Shown piece after piece: positions 17,783-24,464 of a stretch of DNA of 64,000 nucleotides. The translations under genes were made by a program, and so were the position numbers. Every line of letters starts with the position of its first letter. The first letter of the stretch is position 1. This DNA comes from Acidimicrobiaceae bacterium (GTDB lineage: Bacteria; Actinomycetota; Acidimicrobiia; Acidimicrobiales; RAAP-2), in assembly GCA_003142095.1 (NCBI GenBank), contig PLON01000044.1:34369-98368 (forward strand), written 5' to 3'. Below the pieces are notes generated by a model. It made no database searches and had not been told where the DNA came from. It worked only from the letters and a program-made list of their open reading frames with translations.

Positions 17783-18210
17783 TACGAACGATCGCGATTC
17801 TCCTCGCCGGCGGTCTGCTCCTCAGCGCGTGCGGCACACAGTCGATGTTGTCCGCGATGAAGTCCTGGACGTCGGAGAGCGGTTACGCGGCGAACAATAA
17901 GACCCTCATTAATGACGCCCGACACTCCGCGACGGCCTTACGGATACCCACGGAGTCCAACAACGAACTTCACACCGTCTGTGGAGTGATGCTGTACGAA
18001 TCAGAAGAGGCGAACGCCGCGCTGCCGACGCCGGATCACCTCGTCAACAAGCTGCTCTCGAACGCGTACGGATCTCTCGGAGCCGGCGCCAACGTCTGTT
18101 ACGGGTCGGGGACCGATCCCGCGAAGCGTACGCGAGCGCTGGACTACCTCTCGAAGGGTGTCGGACTACTCGCCGAGGCGTCCGCACAGATTAAGAGCGA
18201 TCTCTCTTAA
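17779..18210 (+). CDS. Small lipoprotein of unknown function
   Basis: A 143-residue exported protein. The N-terminus is a lipoprotein signal: Arg at residue 3, a hydrophobic run, and the lipobox LLLSAC, giving lipidated Cys19. The mature part is mostly helical and has three further cysteines, including one in CGVMLYESEEANAALP. I do not recognise a family. It begins with a GTG that overlaps the tyrS stop (GTGA), so it is cotranslated with tyrS, and it ends in a 4-base stop overlap with the convergent gene at 18207. Confidence 0.82.
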   Translation: MIRTIAILLAGGLLLSACGTQSMLSAMKSWTSESGYAANNKTLINDARHSATALRIPTESNNELHTVCGVMLYESEEANAALPTPDHLVNKLLSNAYGSLGAGANVCYGSGTDPAKRTRALDYLSKGVGLLAEASAQIKSDLS

Positions 18211-18431
18211 CTCGTCGGGGGACGAAGGTCGATCTCCAGACGCAAAATCCCGTCGTCGAGTGTCGCGGTCGCGTCGCCGAGCATCGCGAAGTCTTGAAAG
18301 TCAAGTTTCGCGGCCTCCATGAAGCGCAGGCGCTCGGGACCCTCGACCGGTGGCAGGCCCCGTCGCTTCACGGCGTCGGCTCGTTCGCGAAAACGCACAA
18401 TCATCTCTTGGGGGTCAAAGGCTGGGCTCAC
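18207..18431 (-). CDS. Small conserved hypothetical protein
   Basis: A 74-residue protein with two charged helices (MIVRFRERADAVKRRGLPPVEGPERLRFMEAAKLDFQ split across residues 10-46) followed by a C-terminal strand region (ATATLDDGILRLEIDLRP). Its start is supported by TAGCCT 7 bases before the GTG at 18431. The stop shares TTAA with the lipoprotein gene. No function can be assigned. The balanced helix-strand layout and promoter argue that it is real despite its size. Confidence 0.65.
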   Translation of the reverse strand: MSPAFDPQEMIVRFRERADAVKRRGLPPVEGPERLRFMEAAKLDFQDFAMLGDATATLDDGILRLEIDLRPPTS

Positions 18432-18438
18432 AAGGCAA

Positions 18439-18444
18439 AGGCTA
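18439..18444 (-). promoter_or_regulatory. -10 element of leaderless promoter for the 18207-18431 gene
   Basis: On the minus strand TAGCCT ends 7 bases before the GTG start at 18431. Confidence 0.55.
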
Positions 18445-18470
18445 GGGGTTTTAGAGAGGGGTGCAGTTGG

Positions 18471-18476
18471 TAGTAT
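18471..18476 (+). promoter_or_regulatory. Probable -10 element for the 18550 gene
   Basis: TAGTAT lies about 75 bases before the GTG at 18550, so the transcript would have a leader of about 65 bases that contains a hairpin and an SD. Confidence 0.4.
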
Positions 18477-18506
18477 GGGTTCTCAGCTCAGGTGAAATTG
18501 AGTTGT

Positions 18507-18535
18507 GGCCGCCGCCCAGGTCTTGGCCCGCGGCC
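18507..18535 (+). promoter_or_regulatory. Leader hairpin before the 18550 gene
   Basis: GGCCGC at 18507-18512 can pair with GCGGCC at 18530-18535, just upstream of the SD GAGGAG. No U-tract follows, so it is not an intrinsic terminator. A role in translation or mRNA stability is possible. Confidence 0.35.
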
Positions 18536-18549
18536 AGTGAGGAGTTGAC

Positions 18550-18762
18550 GTGAAAAAGGGTCGCCACCGTCGTTTTGTAGAAGCTCGAGAATTAAAGAGG
18601 TCTACGGGTCCTCGCGCCACCACCTGCGCGGAGTGCAGCGCCGCCCCCGATGACGTTCACGCCGAATGGTGTCTCGCCGAAGAGGACCGTTACGACGAGA
18701 TTCTTGGTTCTCTGCCGCGTACGTCCTTTAATGAGGAAGACCCCCTCGCCGCCGAGGGTTAA
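18550..18762 (+). CDS. Small hypothetical protein with CxxC motif
   Basis: A 70-residue protein starting at GTG, with GAGGAG 6 bases upstream. The N-terminus is basic (MKKGRHRRFVEARELKR). Cysteines at CAEC and a later WCLAEED could form a metal site, and the C-terminus is acidic. This basic-then-Cys layout is compatible with a small nucleic-acid-associated or zinc protein, but no family is recognised. The stop shares TTAA with the convergent gene at 18759. Confidence 0.6.
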   Translation: MKKGRHRRFVEARELKRSTGPRATTCAECSAAPDDVHAEWCLAEEDRYDEILGSLPRTSFNEEDPLAAEG

Positions 18763-19499
18763 GCCTTCTTGCGCACGACCGGGTGCGCCAAACGGGTGCC
18801 CTTGGGTTGAGCGGCACGCTGGTTCATGTAGGCGTAGAGCCGGTCGTAGACCGGTTGGCTGACCATGGCGACGAGTTCCTCGCGCATGGAATCGACGACC
18901 CGCGTCTTACCGACGAAGGCTGAAGCCGACTCCGTGCACCACCAATGAAACTCTGCACCGCCCGGGCCCCAGTCACGTCGGTCCCACTGCGAGATGCGCG
19001 TAATGACGTGGCCGTCGTCTTGGACCTCTTCATCGCGTCGTAGCGGCAGCTGCCAGCAGACTTCGGGCTTTAGGGGGATGTAGCTCTCTTCGTTATCGAT
19101 GGCCATCACGTGTAGCGCGCAGCCCGCGCCGCGGGGAAAGTCCGGACGATTCAAAAAGATGCACGCATTTTGAACCAGTCGCGTGACCATCTCACCGTTC
19201 TTCTTGACCCGGGTCGTGCCGTTCCTGCCCTTCGACTTGAACTGCCACTGGTCGGCGGTGAGGCGTTTGGCGGCCCTTTCCACGCGTCGGCGATCCTTTT
19301 CGTCGACGAAGTGCGCCCCGTAGCTGCAACAACCTTGCACCAGTTCGGGCGTGGCGCCGGTGAGGACACCCTGGCAGCCATTACCGAAAATGCAGGTCCA
19401 GTTGCTCTCGAGGAAGGTTACGTCGAACATCCACGTTCGCTCGCGTTTGAGGTCTTCGAAACTCACCCATTCGTGGGCGTCATTGGGGATGGAAGTCAC
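18759..19499 (-). CDS. Cysteine-rich conserved protein, possible metal-cluster protein
   Basis: A 246-residue soluble protein with eight cysteines placed at residues 36, 42, 57, 58, 113, 127, 148 and 188, counting from the chosen start. The segments WTCIFGNGCQGVL and VQGCCSYGAHF recall Cys-rich proteins that bind an Fe-S cluster or zinc. It resembles a family of uncharacterised actinobacterial proteins, but I cannot name it with certainty. The GTG at 19499 (MTSIPNDAHEW) is preferred over a TTG two codons upstream, because TAAGTT ends 6 bases before it. It is divergent from nfuA, a [Fe-S] carrier, across 54 bases, which fits a shared Fe-S theme. Confidence 0.8.
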   Translation of the reverse strand: MTSIPNDAHEWVSFEDLKRERTWMFDVTFLESNWTCIFGNGCQGVLTGATPELVQGCCSYGAHFVDEKDRRRVERAAKRLTADQWQFKSKGRNGTTRVKKNGEMVTRLVQNACIFLNRPDFPRGAGCALHVMAIDNEESYIPLKPEVCWQLPLRRDEEVQDDGHVITRISQWDRRDWGPGGAEFHWWCTESASAFVGKTRVVDSMREELVAMVSQPVYDRLYAYMNQRAAQPKGTRLAHPVVRKKA

Positions 19500-19505
19500 G
19501 CACAA

Positions 19506-19511
19506 AACTTA
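19506..19511 (-). promoter_or_regulatory. -10 element of leaderless promoter for the Cys-rich gene
   Basis: On the minus strand TAAGTT ends 6 bases before the GTG at 19499. It is 30 bases from the divergent nfuA -10. Confidence 0.55.
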
Positions 19512-19541
19512 CTGTGCGTGGCGGGTTTGTCGAGCCACCTC

Positions 19542-19547
19542 TAGACT
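19542..19547 (+). promoter_or_regulatory. -10 element of leaderless nfuA promoter
   Basis: TAGACT ends 6 bases before the ATG at 19554. Confidence 0.6.
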
Positions 19548-19553
19548 TTGCGC

Positions 19554-20207
19554 ATGACCTCGATCGATACCTTTGACGTTCTGACGATGACGGATGAAGC
19601 ACGTAACGTCGTCATCGACGCGATGAGCGGCGAAACGCCGAGTGACACCTTGGCGTTGTGGGTGGAAGTGACCGGCACGCGCGGCGCGGGCTACGCCTAC
19701 GACTTGTACTTCTCTGAACTGAACCTCGCGCCCGAAGGCGCCGCGATCGGTCGCGACGGCGATGTCACCATTGTCATCCCAGCGGCGAGCGTTGATCGCC
19801 TGCGCGGAAGTCGACTCGAGTTCGCCAACGAAGGCGGCGGTGGTCTCGTGCTCGTCAATCCCAACAGCCCCACGCTCGAAGAGACCAACCCCGGTGTGCC
19901 CGCCGACATCTTGGCCCTCGGCATCGAGGGAACCCTCGGATCCATCGCGGTCGTCGTACTCGAAGAGCAGGTCAATCCCTCCATTGCCCAACACGGAGGA
20001 CGAGCCGACCTCATTGCCATGGACGAAGAGAGTGGCACGGCGTACGTCAAACTTTCGGGAGGATGCCAGGGCTGCTCGATGAGCCGGATGACGTTGACCC
20101 AAGGCATCGAGACGATGCTGCGCGAAGCCATCCCTGAACTCACGAAGGTGCTCGACGTCACCGATCACGCCTCGGGCGACAACCCCTTTTACACCTCCGA
20201 GCAGTAA
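19554..20207 (+). CDS. nfuA: NfuA-type Fe-S cluster carrier
   Basis: Accepts an Fe-S cluster and delivers it to client enzymes. The 217-residue protein has a degenerate A-type (HesB/IscA-like) N-terminal domain lacking that domain's cysteines, as in E. coli NfuA. The C-terminal NifU-like domain begins near VPADILALGIEGTLGSI, with the cluster-binding pair in LSGGCQGCSMSRMTL. A TTG two codons upstream is the alternative start, but the ATG fits the promoter spacing. The adjacent divergent Cys-rich protein may be a client or partner (inference). Confidence 0.9.
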   Translation: MTSIDTFDVLTMTDEARNVVIDAMSGETPSDTLALWVEVTGTRGAGYAYDLYFSELNLAPEGAAIGRDGDVTIVIPAASVDRLRGSRLEFANEGGGGLVLVNPNSPTLEETNPGVPADILALGIEGTLGSIAVVVLEEQVNPSIAQHGGRADLIAMDEESGTAYVKLSGGCQGCSMSRMTLTQGIETMLREAIPELTKVLDVTDHASGDNPFYTSEQ

Positions 20208-20226
20208 CCGCCTCGATTCTTCAACG

Positions 20227-20232
20227 TAGAAT
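20227..20232 (+). promoter_or_regulatory. -10 element of leaderless aroC promoter
   Basis: TAGAAT ends 3 bases before one ATG and 6 bases before the next. The 6-base spacing points to the second ATG, at 20239, as the leaderless start. Confidence 0.55.
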
Positions 20233-20238
20233 CGAATG

Positions 20239-21429
20239 ATGTTGCGCTTCCTCACGGCCGGTGAGAGTCATGGTCCATCACTCAGTGTCATCGTCGAGGG
20301 ACTGCCGGCGGGGCTCGCCATCGACGAAGAAACGATGTCCGCGGAACTGGCGAGACGCCGGCTCGGCTACGGACGTGGCCCCCGTATGCGTTTCGAACGC
20401 GACGTCGTTCGACTAATCGGCGGCGTGCGTCACGGACGCACTCTCGGCTCTCCCGTGTCGGTGGAGATCTTGAACTCCGAATGGCCCAAGTGGGAGCAAG
20501 AGATGTCGGCCGCTCCCGGGACGCCTACAAAGAAACTCACCACGCCACGCCCGGGCCATGCGGACCTCGCGGGAATGCAGAAGTACGGCTTCGACGACGC
20601 GCGCGACGTTCTCGAACGTGCCAGCGCGCGAGAAACGGCCGCGCGAGTTGCGGCTGGTCATCTCGCAAAGACTCTGCTGGCGACCATTGACATTGCCATT
20701 CTCAGTCACATTGTGCGCATTGGTGCGGCGGCGTCGCCCGAGGGAGGACGACCAACGTTGTCGGATCTCACCCGGATCGACGAGAGCGAAGTGCGATGCT
20801 TCGACGCAGACGCAGAAGCCGCCATGATCGCCGAGATCAAGGCCGCCGCCAAAGACGGCGATTCGCTCGGAGGAATTGCCGAAGTGATCGCTTACGGCGT
20901 GCCGGTCGGACTGGGCAGTTACGTCCACTGGGATCGCAAGCTCGACGGCCTCCTCGCGGGAGCGTTAATGAGCATTCATGCCGTCAAGGCCGTCGAGATC
21001 GGTGACGGAATGATTCAGGCGAGCCAGCGTGGCAGTGTGGCCCACGACGCCATCGCGCGCGATCCGAGTTTCGAACGTGGCGGAGGATACATTCGACGCA
21101 CCGACCACGCCGGCGGGCTCGAAGGTGGAGTCTCGTCGGGGGCACCCATCATTGCCAAAGTCGCGATGAAGCCGCTCGCGACGTTGAATCGTCCGGTCCT
21201 CGAGACCGTGGACATCGCCACGGGGGAGCCGACCGTTTCATTTAAAGAGCGAACCGACGTCACGGCCGTACCCGCCATGGGCGTCGTCAGCGAATCCATG
21301 ATGGCGTTGGTGCTCGCGAACGAGGCACTGCGCAAGTTCGGCGGCGATTCCGTCGAAGAGTTCGTCCGCAATCACCACTCCTACGTCGCGGCTCTCGGCA
21401 CGGTCGTCTCTGGCGCCCGTCCGGCATAA
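20239..21429 (+). CDS. aroC: Chorismate synthase
   Basis: Final shikimate-pathway enzyme: eliminates phosphate from EPSP to give chorismate, requiring reduced FMN. The 396-residue protein begins LRFLTAGESHGPSLS, the first family signature, and contains RRLGYGRGPRMRFERD, ADLAGMQKYGFDDARDVLERASARET and the C-terminal GVVSESMMALVLANEALRKFGG. Two adjacent ATG codons exist (20236 and 20239); the second is chosen by promoter spacing. It leads an operon with aroK, aroB and aroQ. The product also feeds the menaquinone pathway encoded upstream. Confidence 0.97.
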   Translation: MLRFLTAGESHGPSLSVIVEGLPAGLAIDEETMSAELARRRLGYGRGPRMRFERDVVRLIGGVRHGRTLGSPVSVEILNSEWPKWEQEMSAAPGTPTKKLTTPRPGHADLAGMQKYGFDDARDVLERASARETAARVAAGHLAKTLLATIDIAILSHIVRIGAAASPEGGRPTLSDLTRIDESEVRCFDADAEAAMIAEIKAAAKDGDSLGGIAEVIAYGVPVGLGSYVHWDRKLDGLLAGALMSIHAVKAVEIGDGMIQASQRGSVAHDAIARDPSFERGGGYIRRTDHAGGLEGGVSSGAPIIAKVAMKPLATLNRPVLETVDIATGEPTVSFKERTDVTAVPAMGVVSESMMALVLANEALRKFGGDSVEEFVRNHHSYVAALGTVVSGARPA

Positions 21430-21431
21430 CC

Positions 21432-21932
21432 GTGGCCCGGTTGGTGTTGGTCGGGCTACCGGGAGTAGGTAAGTCCACCGTGGCCCACGCACTCGCGCAA
21501 CGCTGGCAATGCGAGGCGCTGGATACGGACGATGTGTTGGCGATCGCGGTCGCCATGCCGGCGGCGCAGTATCTACGCGAGTTCGGCGAGTCTCACTTTC
21601 GAGAGCGTGAACTCGAGGCGCTACAAAGCGCCGTCGAGAACGACGCGATAATTGCCACCGGAGCCGGAATCGTCACGAGTGAACGAGCGAGAGAAGTTGT
21701 AAAGAGCGAATTCGCAGTGTGGCTGGACGTTGATGACGATACGTTGCTCGAGCGTGTGGCGGTGGGTGAGCGTCCCCTGCTGGGGGACGATCACGCCCAA
21801 GCACTGACACGTCTGCGACGTGAGCGCGACGAGTGGTACCGCGAGAGCGCTCGCGTCCGTGTTGACGCTGCCGGGTCACTCGACGACGTGCTCGAACGAA
21901 TCGTTGACGCGACGCGCGAGGTCACCTCGTGA
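21432..21932 (+). CDS. aroK: Shikimate kinase
   Basis: Phosphorylates shikimate with ATP. The 166-residue protein has the P-loop LVGLPGVGKSTVAHALA at about 4-20, the substrate-binding DTDD motif (in LDTDDVLAI), FRERELEAL (the FRxxE motif) and IIATGAGIV, which corresponds to the GGG loop with one Gly-to-Ala change. It starts with GTG 3 bases after aroC and overlaps aroB by 4 bases. Confidence 0.95.
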   Translation: MARLVLVGLPGVGKSTVAHALAQRWQCEALDTDDVLAIAVAMPAAQYLREFGESHFRERELEALQSAVENDAIIATGAGIVTSERAREVVKSEFAVWLDVDDDTLLERVAVGERPLLGDDHAQALTRLRRERDEWYRESARVRVDAAGSLDDVLERIVDATREVTS

Positions 21933-22978
21933 ACTTTACGGTGGAACTAGCTGAGCGCAGTTACGACGTTGTAGTGCGCGACGGAGCGCGTGACCAACTC
22001 GCCGCGTTGATCGCCGAACGGGCACCACGGGCGAAGAGCGTTGTCGTGGTGACGTCGGCCTCGCTGGCTCAACAGCCCTGGTTTACTCTGACGAGTGGTC
22101 TCGAAGAGTTCACGCTGTTTGTACCCGAGGGCGAATCGGCGAAGACAATGACGGCCCTCGACGAACTTCTCGAGGCGTTCGCCGATCGACGCCTGTCGCG
22201 AGATGACGTGGTCGTCGCGGTGGGCGGAGGTGCAATCACCGACCTTGCGGGTTTCGCGGCCGCAACATATTTGCGTGGCGTTGCGTTGGTGCAGATACCC
22301 ACGTCGCTCGTGGGTCAAGTCGACGCGGCAATCGGCGGCAAGACCGGAGTCAATCTCGCCGCGGGCAAGAACCTGGTCGGTGCGTTCTACCAACCGCTGG
22401 GTGTGCTCTGTGACACCAGCGTCTTAGCGACGCTCGCGTCGCGCGAGCGTCTGAGCGGACTGGGGGAAGTCGCCAAATGTTGGTTGCTTGAGAATCGTAA
22501 CGTCGAACGTCTTCGTGGCGCCTCTCTCGACTCACTGATTGAAATGGCGGTAGGTCTGAAAGTTGCCATCGTCGGTGCCGACGAGCGCGAAGGAAGTTCG
22601 CGGGTTCTTTTAAACTACGGCCATACGCTCGCTCACGCGCTGGAGAAGTTGGCGTTGCGCCGCGGACCCGACGAGTTGCGCCACGGCGAGGCGGTCGCCA
22701 TCGGCCTCGCGTTCGCGGCTCGTCTCGCGTGCGCACTCGATCGAGTCGGCGACGACGAGGTGAAGTACCACGACGCGGTATTGGCGACCCTGGAGCTCGA
22801 CGGACGTCTGCCACGCCACTACGACACGGATGAACTGCTGGAGGCCATGACCTTCGATAAGAAAGCTCGTCACGATCTTGGCTTTGTTCTCGCGGGAGTC
22901 GACGGGTATTCGCTCGTCACTGGGATCGACCGCGCGGTCGTCGCTGACGTACTTGAGCGTTTTAAAGGAGAATTGTGA
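21929..22978 (+). CDS. aroB: 3-Dehydroquinate synthase
   Basis: Cyclises DAHP to 3-dehydroquinate using NAD and a divalent metal. The 349-residue protein shows the NAD-binding AVGGGAITDLAGFAAATYLRG, the sequence IPTSLVGQVDAAIGGKTGVN, and metal ligands: Glu in GLGEVAK, His in NYGHTLAHALE and His in LRHGEAVAIGL. GTG start overlapping aroK by 4 bases; its own stop overlaps aroQ by 4 bases. The usual order aroC-aroK-aroB-aroQ-efp-nusB is typical of many actinobacteria. Confidence 0.97.
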   Translation: MNFTVELAERSYDVVVRDGARDQLAALIAERAPRAKSVVVVTSASLAQQPWFTLTSGLEEFTLFVPEGESAKTMTALDELLEAFADRRLSRDDVVVAVGGGAITDLAGFAAATYLRGVALVQIPTSLVGQVDAAIGGKTGVNLAAGKNLVGAFYQPLGVLCDTSVLATLASRERLSGLGEVAKCWLLENRNVERLRGASLDSLIEMAVGLKVAIVGADEREGSSRVLLNYGHTLAHALEKLALRRGPDELRHGEAVAIGLAFAARLACALDRVGDDEVKYHDAVLATLELDGRLPRHYDTDELLEAMTFDKKARHDLGFVLAGVDGYSLVTGIDRAVVADVLERFKGEL

Positions 22979-23418
22979 GTGGGCAGATACTGCTGTTATC
23001 GGGACCGAACCTGGACTTGTTGGGCACTCGCACGCCCGAAATCTACGGTTCGACGACGTTGGCCGAGCACGTTAACGCATTTCGCACTCGTGCGGAGGCG
23101 GTGGGCTACAGCGTTCACGCCGTCCAGTCGAACTTTGAGGGCGATCTGATCGAAGCAGTCCACGCCGCACGGGAGACCAGTGTGGCGATTGTTATTAACG
23201 CGGGAGCGCTAACGCACACTTCCTGGGCGCTCACTGACGCGCTGGCGACCTTTGAAGGCGTCAAGATCGAAGTTCATCTCTCGAACCCGGCCGCCCGAGA
23301 GCCCTTTCGACACACGAGCACGATTGCCGGAGTGGTGAACGGCACGATCGCGGGCTTTGGCGCACTCAGTTACGTCTTGGCATTTGACGCGCTGGTTCAC
23401 CTTCTCGAGTCCAACTAG
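22975..23418 (+). CDS. aroQ: 3-Dehydroquinate dehydratase, type II
   Basis: Dehydrates 3-dehydroquinate to 3-dehydroshikimate. The 147 residues match the type II dodecameric family: LLLSGPNLDLLGTRTPEIYG with the catalytic Tyr at about 24, the QSNFEGDLIEAVHAA region, INAGALTHTSWAL, and EVHLSNPAAREPFRHTS with the catalytic His. The GTG start is preceded by AAAGGAG inside aroB at the normal distance. It ends the aro cluster. Confidence 0.96.
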   Translation: MSGQILLLSGPNLDLLGTRTPEIYGSTTLAEHVNAFRTRAEAVGYSVHAVQSNFEGDLIEAVHAARETSVAIVINAGALTHTSWALTDALATFEGVKIEVHLSNPAAREPFRHTSTIAGVVNGTIAGFGALSYVLAFDALVHLLESN

Positions 23419-23441
23419 ATCGACGCCTCGCGGGCGCTAAC

Positions 23442-23447
23442 TAGAAT
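23442..23447 (+). promoter_or_regulatory. Probable -10 element for efp
   Basis: TAGAAT lies 35 bases before the efp ATG, so efp would have a short 5' leader of about 30 bases, in contrast to the leaderless genes nearby. Confidence 0.45.
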
Positions 23448-23482
23448 GGGCGACGCACCAATCGCGAAAGGCATCAGGGCCC

Positions 23483-24046
23483 ATGGCCGCAATCTCTACT
23501 TCCGACTTACGAAACGGCATCACGCTCAAGATCGACGAAGGGCTCTTCACGGTCCTCGAGTTCCAGCACGTTAAGCCCGGTAAAGGGGGCGCTTTCGTTC
23601 GCACCAAGTTGCGCAACGCCCGTACGGGCGCCGTCATCGAGCGCACGTACCGCGGCGACGAACGCCTCGAACAGGCCATCATCGACAAGCGCGACACGCA
23701 GTATCTGTACCGCGACGGTGACGACTACATCTTTATGGACCAGAGCAACTTTGATCAGGTTCCCGTTTCGTCGAAGAGCCTTGGCGAAGCGACAAACTTT
23801 CTCGTCGAGACGGGAAAAGCCATGCTTATTTCCTACGACGACGAAATTATCGGTGTCGAACTTCCCGCTTCGGTGGAGCTGACGATCACGGACACCGAGC
23901 CGGGCGTTCAGGGTGATCGAGTCTCCGGGGCGCGCAAGCCCGCGACCCTGCAGACGGGTTATGTCGTTCAGGTCCCGCTCTTCGTCGGTCCGGGCGAGGC
24001 CATCAAGGTCGACACGCGCACCGGTGAGTACATGACCCGAGCGTAG
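23483..24046 (+). CDS. efp: Elongation factor P
   Basis: Rescues ribosomes stalled at consecutive prolines. The 187-residue product has the three-domain layout: domain I with FQHVKPGKGGAFVRTKLRN, where the lysine in PGKGG sits at the tip reaching the peptidyl-transferase centre, then YLYRDGDDYIFMDQSNF, and the C-terminal OB signature VQVPLFVGPGEAIKVDTRTGEYMTR. The modification enzymes (epmA/epmB or others) are not in the window. nusB begins immediately after the stop. Confidence 0.97.
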   Translation: MAAISTSDLRNGITLKIDEGLFTVLEFQHVKPGKGGAFVRTKLRNARTGAVIERTYRGDERLEQAIIDKRDTQYLYRDGDDYIFMDQSNFDQVPVSSKSLGEATNFLVETGKAMLISYDDEIIGVELPASVELTITDTEPGVQGDRVSGARKPATLQTGYVVQVPLFVGPGEAIKVDTRTGEYMTRA

Positions 24047-24047
24047 G

Positions 24048-24449
24048 GTGAGCGAACTCGGTCAAAATCGACACCGCGCCCGCGAACGAGCGTTGGAGAT
24101 CCTCTATGAATCGACGATCAAGGAACGACCCGTCGCCATCATTTTGACGGAGTTAAGCGCGCGTCCCGACGCCTACGTTGTGGCGTTGCTAACTTCTGCG
24201 GCCGATCACCAGAATCAAGCCAATGAACTCATGAGCGAGTTGTCGATCGACTGGCCGCTTGAGCGGATCGCCCTCGTCGATCGACTGATCATGACCCTCG
24301 CGATTGGCGAGATGCTGATGGAAAATGCGCCACCCGTCGCTGTTATTCTGGACGAAGCCGTGGAGATGGCGAAGATCTTTTCCACCGATGGATCCTCATC
24401 TTTCGTGAACGGGGTGCTGTCGTCGGTCGCCCAGAGGCTTGTCGAGTAG
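24048..24449 (+). CDS. nusB: Transcription antitermination factor NusB
   Basis: All-helical RNA-binding factor that, with NusE (S10), binds boxA in rRNA operons. The 133-residue protein begins with the Arg-rich RHRARERALEILYES. It contains LPLERIALVDRLI-like WPLERIALVDRLIMTLAIGE and ends with AVEMAKIFSTDGSSSFVNGVL, all characteristic. GTG start one base after efp. It is the last gene before the oxidase locus, and in many actinobacteria pyrR follows it directly. Confidence 0.95.
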   Translation: MSELGQNRHRARERALEILYESTIKERPVAIILTELSARPDAYVVALLTSAADHQNQANELMSELSIDWPLERIALVDRLIMTLAIGEMLMENAPPVAVILDEAVEMAKIFSTDGSSSFVNGVLSSVAQRLVE

Positions 24450-24464
24450 ATATTGGAGCGTTGA

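Noticed and set aside
18507-18535. Intrinsic terminator
   Set aside because: The GC-rich stem has no following U-tract and sits immediately before an SD, so it is described as a leader hairpin instead.
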